Shown: positions 17,996 through 28,000 of the stretch, piece by piece
Layout of the letters: the number at the start of each line of letters is the position of its first letter
Numbering within the stretch: the stretch's first letter is position 1
Source of the DNA: DYRB01 sp963802205
GTDB taxonomy: Bacteria > Pseudomonadota > Gammaproteobacteria > Chromatiales > Chromatiaceae
Assembly: GCA_963802205.1 (NCBI GenBank)
Contig: CAWDHW010000021.1
Coordinates: forward strand, 13,188-77,187
Length of the DNA stretch: 64,000 bases
Direction of reading: 5' to 3'
Notes under the pieces: generated by a model
Database searches by the model: none
Seen by the model: the letters and a program-made list of their open reading frames with translations, nothing else
What the model was told of the DNA's origin: nothing
Position numbers and translations under genes: made by a program

Positions 17996-18024
17996 TTGAC
18001 CGCCGTCGGCATGCCGCATATAGT
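17996..18024 (+). promoter_or_regulatory. Sigma-70-type promoter of the SDR-export cluster
   Basis: TTGACC (17996-18001) and TATAGT (18019-18024) are separated by exactly 17 bases, 60 bases before the SDR start codon. Both hexamers match consensus at five of six or nearly so. It would drive the SDR gene and probably the ABC genes behind it. Confidence 0.6.
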
Positions 18025-18085
18025 CGGATTCACCCGTTGGCGACGAACGGGATTCTTATTCGCGGAGGACTTGAAAGGGGGTTGA

Positions 18086-19033
18086 ATGCGCGATTTGGCT
18101 GGCATGACCGCCCTGATTACGGGTGCCTCGCGGGGCATCGGCGCGCAAATTGCGGATGCGCTTGGCCGTGCCGGCGTTAATCTGATCCTGGTCTCGCGGT
18201 CTCGTTCAGGCTTGGAGCAGGTAGCCGAGCGTCTTGGCCCGTATGGTCAGCAGGTTTTTATCCTGCCAGCCGATCTTTCCCAGCGTGAGGCAATTGCACC
18301 ACTGGTAAAGGAGGCGCTGATCTTTACCGGATCCATCGACATCCTGGTCAACAACGCGGTTACTGCCAGTTTCTTGCCCTACCATCGGTACGTGCCGGAG
18401 GATATCGAGCGGGAGATCTTCACGAACCTCGTAGCACCGCTGCTTCTGACGCGGTACGTCCTCCCGCACATGCTCGCACGGCGCTGTGGACACATCGTCA
18501 ATGTCTCGTCACTGAGCGCCGAGATTCCCGTGGCCTATCTTGCCACTTATGCGACTGCCAAGGCCGGACTCGCAAGCTTCAGCCGATCACTGCGACAGGA
18601 GCTCTCCGGGACCGGCGTCAGCGCCTCCGCGATCATGCCGGGGGTCGTTCGGGACGTGGGCGTGATAAGAGATTTCGAGAAGCGCAGCGGATTCTCCACA
18701 GCCGGCATCGCGGGCGGATGCACATCGGAACAAGTCGCGCGTGGCGTGATTGACGCCATTCGCCGTGACCTACCTGACATCGTGATCAACACGCCTCCCA
18801 TGAGGCCGATTCTGGCGCTGCTCCGTCTCATGCCGAAAACCATGGAGCGCGTGCTCCAAGCCATCGGGATTCAGAAATCCTCAAAAGACGCTATTGCGCT
18901 GAATGTGCAATCGGGGGGCATGCTCACGGGCGTCATTATCGCACCAGACGAACATGAACAGGTCAGGAACAGTAAGGCTCGGGCGGCGGATGTGTCCGAT
19001 GATTCCGGCCCAAGCGTACGGATCGACAATTAG
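18086..19033 (+). CDS. Short-chain dehydrogenase/reductase (SDR)
   Basis: A 315-residue NAD(P)-dependent reductase. The cofactor motif TGASRGIG lies at about residues 11-18, NNA at about 90, Ser in NVSSLS and the catalytic Tyr/Lys in YATYATAKAG. The C-terminal 90 residues extend beyond the classical SDR fold, contain a hydrophobic stretch (PPMRPILALLRLMP) and may contact membrane. GAAAGGGGG before the ATG is a strong ribosome-binding site. Next to a KAS III gene, a beta-ketoacyl or similar lipid reductase is the natural guess. Confidence 0.88.
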   Translation: MRDLAGMTALITGASRGIGAQIADALGRAGVNLILVSRSRSGLEQVAERLGPYGQQVFILPADLSQREAIAPLVKEALIFTGSIDILVNNAVTASFLPYHRYVPEDIEREIFTNLVAPLLLTRYVLPHMLARRCGHIVNVSSLSAEIPVAYLATYATAKAGLASFSRSLRQELSGTGVSASAIMPGVVRDVGVIRDFEKRSGFSTAGIAGGCTSEQVARGVIDAIRRDLPDIVINTPPMRPILALLRLMPKTMERVLQAIGIQKSSKDAIALNVQSGGMLTGVIIAPDEHEQVRNSKARAADVSDDSGPSVRIDN

Positions 19034-19122
19034 GCTGGCAAGCCCATGACCTGTCCAGTTGACTGGCTCTTGGGCCTGCTCTATTTCCATCCGAAAACAG
19101 ACTGTCACAGATACCAGCCAGC

Positions 19123-19812
19123 ATGGCGCTGATTGAACTGAATCAGGTTTCACGAACCTATCGCCTTGGAAAATCCGAGGTCGCCGCACTGTGTTGTGTC
19201 GATCTACAGATCGATGCGGGTGAATTTGTCGCGATTTGGGGGCCCTCAGGGTCCGGTAAGACAACACTCTGCAATCTGTTCGGTGCAATCGACACGCCAA
19301 CGTCCGGGACCGTGATCGTCAACGGTAAGGATATCTCGGAATTATCGGACAATGAGCTTTCCGAGCATCGCAATCACTCGCTTGGATTCATCTTCCAGAA
19401 CTTCAATCTCGTTCCGGTCTTTTCCGCAGTAGAAAACGTCGCCTTACCTCTCTTGCTGCGGGGAGAAGAGCGCAAGGCGGCGAGAACGACAGCGACGGAA
19501 CTGCTTTCATCCCTGGGCCTGGGGCAGCACGTCGATCATCGCCCCGATAATCTTTCCGGCGGGCAACGGCAGCGTGTTGCGATTGCCCGCGCCCTTGTCA
19601 CCCACCCGCCGCTTATCATTGCGGATGAGCCGACGGCGAACCTAGATTCAGAGAACGCGCGCAGCATTGTCGATCTCATGCGTCATGTCAATGAGACTCG
19701 CGGCACAACATTCATCTTCGCCACGCACGATCAAAGACTCCTCGCGCAGGTCAATCGGCGTATCGAGCTTCGGGACGGTGCCGTCGCCGAGGATACGCGG
19801 AGCAAACCATGA
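19123..19812 (+). CDS. ABC transporter ATP-binding protein, LolD/MacB type
   Basis: A 229-residue ATPase. Walker A is GPSGSGKTT (about 40-48), the signature is LSGGQRQRVAIARAL and Walker B is LIIADEPTANLD, with the switch His in ATHDQRL. The family (LolD, MacB, FtsE) energises FtsX-type permeases that move lipids or lipoproteins out of the inner membrane rather than small solutes. A matching permease gene follows after 64 bases. Confidence 0.92.
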   Translation: MALIELNQVSRTYRLGKSEVAALCCVDLQIDAGEFVAIWGPSGSGKTTLCNLFGAIDTPTSGTVIVNGKDISELSDNELSEHRNHSLGFIFQNFNLVPVFSAVENVALPLLLRGEERKAARTTATELLSSLGLGQHVDHRPDNLSGGQRQRVAIARALVTHPPLIIADEPTANLDSENARSIVDLMRHVNETRGTTFIFATHDQRLLAQVNRRIELRDGAVAEDTRSKP

Positions 19813-19876
19813 GCTGCGCTCTGGATCCCTTGGCGATGTTCTCACGCAGATCAATTGACGCTCCTCTTGGCCCACG

Positions 19877-21127
19877 ATGATAACCTGGTTCATGCTCGGA
19901 TTCAGGAATCTCCTGAAGAACAAACGGCGATCCTATGTGACCATCGGCGCGATCGCCTTCGGCTTCGCGGCAGTCAATGTCCTCGGCGGCTTTACCAGTT
20001 ACGTATTCCGTGGGCTTGAGGATTCCTACGTCTACGCCTTTGGCAACGGACACTTGAACATCTTCCGGAAAGGCTTTCTCACCGAGGGCGCACTCAGGCC
20101 AACCGAGTTCCTGCTGGAACATGCCGATATCGAGACCATCCAGTCCATCTACGGGTCCGACCCGCGCGTTCTGATCCTAACACCCGGCCTCACCATCACC
20201 GGCCTCCTCAGCAATGGCGAGGCGTCGTCCATCATGACCGCGGAAGGACGGATTCCCTCGGCGACGCAAATGATCCGTTCGCACGGCCGCGGTCTCATTG
20301 GAACACTGAAGATGTTCGAGGGCGCGGATCTCGACGACCACGAACCGGCATCGATCGGGGTTGCGAAAGGGCTCGCAGGTAAGCTCGGTCTCGGACTACA
20401 GTCATCTGGAATCGTCCTGTCTCCAACGGTCGACGGGTATATGAACGCGCTGGATGCAAAGGTCGTGCAGATCATCGATGCGCCAATCGAGTTACTCGAC
20501 GATCTGATGATGTCCGTCCCGCTTGACTTCGCGCGCCAACTCTACGACACCCGCGGGGCCGACCGCTTAACGGTGTTACTCGCCGATCGCAGCAACACGG
20601 ATGCGATGCGGACCGAAATGGAGCAGCGGATTGGAAATGCCGGGCTGCGCATCGAGGTCAAGACCTGGGAGGAACTTCGGCCCTCCTACCTGCGCATCCG
20701 CAGCATGTTCAACGTGATCTTCACCTTTGTCTTCATCGTTGTCCTGCTCATCGTCGGCCTGAGTGTCATCAACACGGTCAGTACGGCAGTCCTGGAACGG
20801 ACGCGGGAGATAGGAACCCTGCGGGCCCTCGGACTGAAACGTCGCGGTACAATCGCCATCTTTGCGTCCGAGAGTGCATTGCTCGCATTGATCGGCTGCT
20901 CCCTTGGTATCCTGATCACGGTGGCGACCTGGGCGTTCGTTGGCTGGTCCAACCTGACCTGGATCCCGCCGAACATACCAAAGCGTGTCCCGATCGAGAT
21001 CCACCTTGTCCCTGAATTCATCGTCGCGACCTTCGTTGCGCTGGTTTGTCTCGCAATTATGGCCGCGGCGCTCCCTGCAAGAAGGGCCGCGCGCATGCTG
21101 ATCACAGATGCGCTGGGGCACGTTTAA
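19877..21127 (+). CDS. FtsX/MacB-type ABC permease (LolC/E-like)
   Basis: A 416-residue membrane protein: one N-terminal transmembrane segment after a cytosolic LGFRNLLKNKRRSYVTIG, a periplasmic domain of about 250 residues, then three C-terminal segments around residues 275-405. ERTREIGTLRALGLKRRG is the coupling motif of the FtsX family. It pairs with the preceding ATPase. A LolA-like gene and an outer-membrane barrel gene follow closely, so extraction of a lipidic substrate from the inner membrane is likely. Confidence 0.9.
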   Translation: MITWFMLGFRNLLKNKRRSYVTIGAIAFGFAAVNVLGGFTSYVFRGLEDSYVYAFGNGHLNIFRKGFLTEGALRPTEFLLEHADIETIQSIYGSDPRVLILTPGLTITGLLSNGEASSIMTAEGRIPSATQMIRSHGRGLIGTLKMFEGADLDDHEPASIGVAKGLAGKLGLGLQSSGIVLSPTVDGYMNALDAKVVQIIDAPIELLDDLMMSVPLDFARQLYDTRGADRLTVLLADRSNTDAMRTEMEQRIGNAGLRIEVKTWEELRPSYLRIRSMFNVIFTFVFIVVLLIVGLSVINTVSTAVLERTREIGTLRALGLKRRGTIAIFASESALLALIGCSLGILITVATWAFVGWSNLTWIPPNIPKRVPIEIHLVPEFIVATFVALVCLAIMAAALPARRAARMLITDALGHV

Positions 21128-21151
21128 CGATGTACTACAGGTGTTAGGCCG

Positions 21152-21901
21152 ATGATTCACGCCGTCCGAATTCTCCTTGTACTGCTCCTCTATCATGCCG
21201 GCGCTGCCGTTGCGGAGAGCCCGGCCCTGACGCCTCGCGAAATCCTGCGCCAGAGTGACGAGGCCCGGGGCAATCTGGCGGGGGTCACCTGGACCGTCGA
21301 TATGGTTGCGATAGAGGGCGGATCGACCAACACTCGGCGTGTGCTCGTGAAGGCCAGGGGCTTTGATGTGTTTGCCGTGACGGATGCACCGCCCCGTCGC
21401 AAAGGCGATACCCTGATCATGGTCAATGGGAATATGTGGTTCTTCCAGCCAAACGTCAGCAAGCCGGTTCCGATTTCTCGGCGCCAGAAGCTGCTCGGAA
21501 AGGCCGCAAATGGAGACATCGCCGCCACGAACTACGCGGAGGATTACGCTGTCGAGTCGCTATCCGACGGAATGCACAACGACGAGCCTTGCTACGTGTT
21601 CGACCTGAAGGCAATGACGTCGGTCTCGACCTATAGCAAGATTCGCTACTGGGTCTCCAAAGAGCGCCTGGTTGGGACCAAGGCAGAATACTATACGGCA
21701 ACGGGCGGAAAGCTGATCAAGTCAGCTTTCATGGCCTTCGACAACCGCGTCACGACGGATCGCGGCGTAAGGCCTTTCATCTCCCGCATGCTCATCACCG
21801 ACGAGCTGACATCCAAAGACACGACGACCCTATCGTTTTCTGAGCCTCGGTTCACACCGATCTCGGACGACACCTTCAATCTGAATCTATTGACACGGTG
21901 A
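21152..21901 (+). CDS. LolA-like outer-membrane lipoprotein-sorting family protein
   Basis: A 249-residue protein with an N-terminal signal peptide (about 1-21, ending AVA|E). REILRQSDEARGN, MWFFQPNVSKPVPISRRQKL and IRYWVSKERLVGTKAEYYT are typical of the LolA-like 'outer membrane lipoprotein-sorting' family. These proteins have an unclosed barrel that holds acyl chains and usually sit beside MMPL/RND or ABC exporters. Here it lies 24 bases after an FtsX-type permease, fitting a periplasmic lipid carrier. Confidence 0.85.
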   Translation: MIHAVRILLVLLLYHAGAAVAESPALTPREILRQSDEARGNLAGVTWTVDMVAIEGGSTNTRRVLVKARGFDVFAVTDAPPRRKGDTLIMVNGNMWFFQPNVSKPVPISRRQKLLGKAANGDIAATNYAEDYAVESLSDGMHNDEPCYVFDLKAMTSVSTYSKIRYWVSKERLVGTKAEYYTATGGKLIKSAFMAFDNRVTTDRGVRPFISRMLITDELTSKDTTTLSFSEPRFTPISDDTFNLNLLTR

Positions 21902-21907
21902 GCAACC

Positions 21908-23071
21908 ATGCGGCGGGCAACGCAGACCTTGTTGATTTTGACCGCGATGATACCGGCCCCACTCTGGGCGGGCAGTTTTGACTTTAACTGGTTGACCGAC
22001 GGTCTCAAATGGAATGTGCGCAACCTCACCTACGTACAATTCCAGGAGCCGAGCACTTTCGCGATCAACAGCGGTGCGTCGGGTGATTTGCCAGAGCGAC
22101 TGATCGAGAACGATCTCCGCGCCGACCTTACCTACACTCGCGGACCGCTGACGGTGGGGTTGAAACCGCGCGCAAATGTCTTCGCGCAGTCATGGAACAG
22201 CGGCCCTCGATCCGGTGAGGAAGAGTCGAGCGGCGACCTCTATTTTTACGAATGGCTGGTGCGCGCATCCGTGGGTGATCGTGGCTTTGTGGAATACGGG
22301 CTTCAGAACCTTCAGTGGGGCCCGTCGTTCCTCTTGTCACCCTCGAACCCGTTTGACGAAAGGAACGGAAAGGAAAACCCGTATAAAGAGTTGCCGGAAT
22401 CGGCGGACTATGCCCGATTGATCTGGGTACCCTCAGCATCCTGGACGATTTCGGCGATCGCCAATGTTGGAGAAGGACGAAAAAATTACCCACAGGAGTT
22501 CCATGACACCTATGCGCTCAAGGTTGATTACCAGTTTCAGGACGGCTACGCCAGCCTGATTACCTCGTATCGCGATGACGACCGGTCCGAAAACCTGCGC
22601 GTGGGATATTACGCGGGCTACAACTTCTCCGACCGTATCCTCGGTTATTTCGAAGGCAGTAGCTCAGATCGCGACAACCAGACTTTGATCGGTGGGTCTT
22701 ACACGACCGATCTGGGTCCGACCATTGGTATGGAGTACTTCTTTAACAGCAGCGGGGACAGGTCTACCGATATCCGGGAGTTGTATGTCAAGGCGCCCTA
22801 TGATTTGGATTGGCGGACGGCGCTGGTACGACAGAACTACATACTTATACAGGCCTACCAGCAGAATCTGTTTGGCTCCCTTGACTATGTGCTCCGCTGG
22901 GTGGCCAACACGGATGACAAGTCAAATTTGGTGAACATCCAGCTCAAATACGGGCTTTCCCAGAGGTTGAGCCTCTTCACGGTGGCGACGCTGAACAACG
23001 GTGCGGATGATAGTGAGCTGGCGGCTGTTCGGGAATATCAGGTCATGGGAGGCGTGGAGTTCGTCTTTTAG
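21908..23071 (+). CDS. Predicted outer-membrane beta-barrel protein
   Basis: A 387-residue protein with a signal peptide (about 1-22, ending LWA|G). The mature part is full of alternating strand patterns such as VGYYAGYNFSDRILGYFEG and QRLSLFTVATLNNG. It ends in ...GGVEFVF with a terminal Phe, the usual signal for BAM insertion. No named family is recognised with certainty; it recalls DUF1302-type barrels. It starts six bases after the LolA-like gene, so the two are coupled, and it may be the outer-membrane acceptor or exit of the exporter. Confidence 0.7.
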   Translation: MRRATQTLLILTAMIPAPLWAGSFDFNWLTDGLKWNVRNLTYVQFQEPSTFAINSGASGDLPERLIENDLRADLTYTRGPLTVGLKPRANVFAQSWNSGPRSGEEESSGDLYFYEWLVRASVGDRGFVEYGLQNLQWGPSFLLSPSNPFDERNGKENPYKELPESADYARLIWVPSASWTISAIANVGEGRKNYPQEFHDTYALKVDYQFQDGYASLITSYRDDDRSENLRVGYYAGYNFSDRILGYFEGSSSDRDNQTLIGGSYTTDLGPTIGMEYFFNSSGDRSTDIRELYVKAPYDLDWRTALVRQNYILIQAYQQNLFGSLDYVLRWVANTDDKSNLVNIQLKYGLSQRLSLFTVATLNNGADDSELAAVREYQVMGGVEFVF

Positions 23072-23139
23072 GCAATGTGCGGAAGGCCCCGTAAGCCACC
23101 GGGACATTGTCCGCGGCCAAGCTGGCCACGGGCATCGAA

Positions 23140-24240
23140 TCATAGATATCCATAGCGTCTCATTTCGGTACCGCAGATTTCTTCGATCTCTGCGAAGTTG
23201 CCATAGACGTTCTTGTGGTGTATGGATCCCACCCCGCCGATCTGGTCCCAGAAGCCCTTCTGGGAAGGGGGAACCGGTGGCAGTTCGCAAAAGTCGAGCA
23301 GGTTTTGCAAATGGCTTTTCGGATCCTGGAGGATGTCCTCGTAACGCACCTCCAAATAGGCGCCGAGATCCCCTTTCCGCTGTTCGAAATAATTGACGCC
23401 GTCCTTCCATAGATGGGCAGTCGTTCGGATGTCCTCAGGTCCGTAGAGATCGACGTACTCCTGGAGTCTCGGCAGCCGCGGGTAGGGTATGAAGGCACGG
23501 TGATCCTCGCGCAACCGTTTGTCGCGGCTCCGAATCGCCTGCAATTGTTCGTTGGTCCGTTTGTGCAGCTTCACCAGCGAGTTTGCAGACGGCCGCGCAT
23601 CGCGGACCAGATGTATAAACTTTGCGTCGGGGAATAGGTCGTTGAGCAGACGCATCTGCGGCAGCAGTGCCGGGGTCTTGCACAGGAATCGGCGATCCCC
23701 CGTCGTGTCGAAGCACCAGAGCATCTTGCGGATGTCCTCGGTGATTCGATCCCTGGTTTCTTTGGGCAGATCCGGTGCCCTTAGTTCCGCATATTCCAAG
23801 GAGTACGGGTCGTAGTGCAACCAGTCCGCCCAAGTGCCGACGGGATCGGCAGGACTCCCCCCGGAAACCTTGACGCTGTCGCCGATAAAACGTTCTCCCT
23901 CCACATCCAGTCCCAGGCGATGACGGAAATGCTCGGCGGCGCAAAAGCAGGTCCGGAATTGGTGCATCATATTGGTGATGTACGCGACCTGCGTGTGCTC
24001 GCACATGATGTTTTGGAGCATGGAGGAGCCGCAGCGCGGCATCGAAAGGAAAAAGATCGGCCGGTCGATGCGGATGGACGAGATATCGATATCCATGCGG
24101 TTCCGCTCGTACCAGGTGAAGAATCGCTCTAAATACCTTGGTGCTTCTGGAATGATCCACTGGTCTCGAAAGATCGGACGCAGCAACAATCGCGCAACAA
24201 CGTTTGAGTAGTGCTCTTTCGGTTCTGCTTTTGTCATCAC
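23140..24240 (-). CDS. Sulfotransferase family protein
   Basis: A 366-residue cytosolic protein. The 5'-phosphosulfate loop for PAPS is FFLSMPRCGSSMLQNIM (about residues 64-80). The 3'-phosphate binding segment is KFIHLVRDARPSANSLVKLH (about 205-224). The two positions fit the bacterial Sulfotransfer_3 group that modifies lipids, glycans or small molecules. It is convergent with the barrel gene and belongs to the island by position and codon use. The product of the neighbouring KAS III/SDR genes is one possible substrate, which is inference. Confidence 0.87.
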   Translation of the reverse strand: MMTKAEPKEHYSNVVARLLLRPIFRDQWIIPEAPRYLERFFTWYERNRMDIDISSIRIDRPIFFLSMPRCGSSMLQNIMCEHTQVAYITNMMHQFRTCFCAAEHFRHRLGLDVEGERFIGDSVKVSGGSPADPVGTWADWLHYDPYSLEYAELRAPDLPKETRDRITEDIRKMLWCFDTTGDRRFLCKTPALLPQMRLLNDLFPDAKFIHLVRDARPSANSLVKLHKRTNEQLQAIRSRDKRLREDHRAFIPYPRLPRLQEYVDLYGPEDIRTTAHLWKDGVNYFEQRKGDLGAYLEVRYEDILQDPKSHLQNLLDFCELPPVPPSQKGFWDQIGGVGSIHHKNVYGNFAEIEEICGTEMRRYGYL

Positions 24241-24646
24241 TGGACTCCAGTCGTTTTACGCACGGGGGATGAGGGGATGTGCGCCTGCGACAGGCGGCGC
24301 CGTTTGGGGCGAGGAACCCCGCATGTGCGGGCGGTAATGCCGGTAGGTGGCAGCATCTGATTTACAAAGGTCGCCGGACGCGATCACTGTCGAACCGTCT
24401 GCAGGTTTGAATGGTACCAATCGGCCCACCTTTTTGCACCGGTGGGCCTATACCGGAATTTCGGCTGCGGGGCGGCCGCGCGGGGTGCCGTTCGTTTCAC
24501 GACTTACCCTACAGATTAGGGGTCATCTCGTTGGCCGGGACTTCGTGATCGACGCGGTGCGGGGGCGTCGGTCGTCGGTCCAGCCTTCGGTACCTCCCCG
24601 ACGCCGCCCAACTAGAGGGAATCTGGACAGGGGGGCCACTTTAGCT
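24241..24646. other. Non-coding stretch upstream of the sulfotransferase gene
   Basis: About 400 bases without a recognisable gene. A 118-codon plus-strand frame runs through it into the repeat block (ending near 24,703) but has no family features. Confidence 0.4.
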
Positions 24647-24851
24647 TCTGCCATCATTTCGCTCCGAACCGGCCCCGAAAACTCTATCTGTCTCTTTTGT
24701 TAAATGGGCCGAGATGTGTGCTGCTGCACATTAATCAACGGTTTATCAAATTAAATTAACAGATGATGGCATTTGTTCATAAATTAAGCGCATTAGTGCA
24801 TGGATAAAGGTATTGTTTCACGGATAGAGTCATTACTTCGCGGATTCACAG
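24647..24851 (-). repeat. Repeat array 2: 61-bp conserved block plus six 20-21-bp degenerate repeats
   Basis: The 61-base block 24647-24707 matches 15719-15779. Six consecutive degenerate units start at 24730, 24750, 24771, 24792, 24812 and 24832, for example ATTGTTTCACGGATAGAGTC and ATTACTTCGCGGATTCACAG, with consensus ATTANTTCACGGATNNAGTG. The period of two helical turns suits multiple protein-binding sites at a transposon end. Orientation is the same as array 1. Confidence 0.65.
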
Positions 24852-25050
24852 TTTTCAACAAATGGAGTATGGATGTTATGACTTGATTCTTCCCCGCCAC
24901 CGGACTACCTTCCAAAAGCGAGGCCCGTGGTCGGGAGAGGTAGCGTGTGGCTCTGGCAGGGAATTATGCGGGCGGTTACCGCCAGCGGAGCGCGCTTTTA
25001 GACTAGGGTCCGGCATCTACACCATTCAACCAAACGGAAGGCGATCCAAA

Positions 25051-28000
25051 ATGTCTGACACACGATTTAGACCGGCGGCGAGCCGCAACGGGCGGTTGCT
25101 TGCGTATGCCCTCGCGCTCGTCCTCCCGACAAGCGCGTACGGCGTGTCGGACCTGGACAATAGCAACATATTTCAGCCAAATCGCCAAAAACGGCTTCGC
25201 CCTGACCGTCAAGGGGCAATTCTTCCAGGACGACATCAACAAGGCCGGATTATTTCCGTACCTGCAGGCCAACGTCGGCAGCCCAGCGAACAGTTACGCC
25301 TGGTCCATGCGCTTGTTCGGTGGCAACCTGTATGTGGGCACGGTCCGTAACCTTCACTGCACCGGCCCCTATGAGGGGATCAGCACGGCGGATTGCCCTG
25401 ACCTCGCTGCTGGTGAGTTGCCGGGTGCCACCTGGCGGGCGGAGATTTGGCGCTACGCGCCGAGCCCGTTGACTGTAGCCGAGGACTTTGGTCTGGGAGG
25501 CACCTGGACCCGGATTTATCAGAGCCCCTACGTCAGTTCGATTCTCTCGTTGCTTGGCGGTATCCCAAGGACCACGCCCCGTGACATTGGCTACCGGGCC
25601 ATGACGCTTTGCAACGCCGGAGATCAGGTGGAGCGGATGTATGTGGCCACCTTCGGGATCCCGGGGAATATCCTTTACCATAACGCTGGCGGCACCAGTT
25701 TCTCCGCCACATCCACGAGCGGAACCTACACAGGCCTATCCAGCCTTTTGAATGGCAGCTACGATCTGGGCTACCGGGCTCTGACCTGTTTCAAAGGCCG
25801 TCTTTGGACGTCGCCGATCGGAACCATGACCGATCCTGACGCATCTGCGCACCCAGTGGTGTTGATGAACCCCAGACCGGCGAATGGGGCTGCCTGGCAG
25901 CAGGTGTTGGACGTCAGGGACGAAACCCTCGTGGATGCCGTGACAGGGGGTGTACTGGGCGACTGCCGATAATGGGAGCATCTTCCAGATGGCGGCCATC
26001 GGGAATTACCTGTTCATGTCGGTCGGTAACCGGGTCAGCGGCTTCGAGATCTGGCGCGGCGACGGTACCAATTGCCATGAGCCTTGGAATACGGCTGACA
26101 CCAGTTGCACCATCGCCTGGACCAAATTGATCGACAACGGCGCCGGTCGGCCGGACGATGAAAACACCCGAAATCCAGGTGTCGACAATGCCGGGGCGAC
26201 CTTGGGCCAATTCGGCAACGATCTTTACATTGGGGCCGCGGAATCCGGTTACTTCGCGCTGACGGCTGCCGAACTCTTGCGCATCCCGGATGCCGGCTTA
26301 GGCGCCGACCAGTGGCAGTTGCTCGTAGGCTGGCCACGCATGGACCATGAGTCAGTGGCTGCGAAGGCCTTTCTTGGCGACAACTTCGATTGTCAGAATC
26401 CGGGCGATATCACCGCTACGACCGACAACTTTCTGGACGATCCCGATACGGATATCGATGACTGCCTCCCAGCCAGTGGCTTCGGCCCCGGCATGGCGAA
26501 CTGACAATCCGGCCTACCCAGTCCCTACAGATCCGGCAATACCAATTACTTCTGGCGATTCCAGGAGCACGAGGGGACCCTGTTCATCGGGACCCTCGAC
26601 GTAAACACCGCCGGTAAGGTTCTGCGTACAGACGATGGCGTGGCCTTTAAGCAGGTGTTTCCGGGGCCTGGGGCGAACCCGGCCAACATCGGTGTGCGTG
26701 GCTTGGAGTCCACGGGTTTCGGGCTCGTGGTCGGTACCGCAAATCCATTTTTCGATATCAAGGATGCGGAAGGCAATGCGCTGGGCGGGATCGAGGTCTT
26801 TGTCGGAACGACGGCATTCGAGGATAACGGCGTAGACGTGCCGCCCGTCGCGCGTGCCGGCGCTAGCAGCTACTTGGTCTTCGACACGGACCGCGACGGC
26901 TTCGTCAATGTGAGCCTGCTGCGATGTGGGCTCCCACGTTGCCCTCCGCGCTGGCGGCTCGATCGTCACCCGCGAGTGGTTTACGGGGAACCAAGTCGCA
27001 AGCTGCGCTGGGGCCAGTTCTCCCGTGTGCACGGCTACCACTTGTGCAACCACGGCTGCCTCCAGGGATCTTGCTGCTGGTAAGGACATCCTTCAGCACA
27101 CCTTTACCCTGCGGGTCACTGACGACCTCGGCAATATCGGCTGCGATGCCGTCACGGTGACGGCGAGCTACAACCTGCCGCCCACCGCGCTCGTGACCCC
27201 GAGCGTCCCGTTCGGACCCGATAACAGTGGACGCCGGGTCCAACTGGTTGACTTCGACAACAACGGTCAGGAGTCCTACGACGTGAGCGGTCTGTGCGAC
27301 GACGTGGACGACGATATCGTCAGTTGCCAGTGGGTCGTGGAAGACGCAGGCACCACCCTGAGCAACCAGACCACCTGCTCGAATCCTTTGGGCTGTGGGC
27401 TCACCAACACGCTCAGTGTGCAGAGACGCGATCTGGCGGAGGCGCTCGCAGGGGGCTCTTCGTCACCCAACATGGTGCTGTTGGCTACAGACAAGAATGG
27501 GTATACCGGGCAGTTTCGGATGGGATACCGAGGTCAATGGGGTGAGCGATACCCCGGACGTAAACAATGCGCCGGTATGCCGGAGCGTCAACCTCAAGAC
27601 GGCCCCAAACACGGCGCTGGTGATCGATCCCACCGTCGTGCTTGCCGATGGACACCCGATCTGCTTCGACCCGGATGGTGACGCACTCACCTACGCGATC
27701 CGGACGCCAAATCCCACCAATGGCGCGGCCGCCGCTGCTGTTGGTCCGCCGGCAACCGTCACTTATACGCCGAACCTTGACTTCGTGGGCACGGGCGATT
27801 TCCGATTCCGCGCCATGGACGCTTTCCATCCAATAGCGACACCGTTACAGTCCGGGTGACAGTAGCGGCGCCTGATGTTACGCCGCCCGTTGCACTGATC
27901 GGCTTCCCCGTCAACGGGACGACCTACAACAGCGCGAGCAACTATGCGAGCGGCTGCGGGACCGCGGCCGAGGACCTTTGCGGCACTGCAAGCGATACGG

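Noticed and set aside
24347..24703. 118-codon frame ending SAIISLRTGPENSICLFC, similar at its end to a frame near 15,763
   Set aside because: The similarity is just the shared 61-base repeat block read in the same direction; the rest of the two frames is unrelated.
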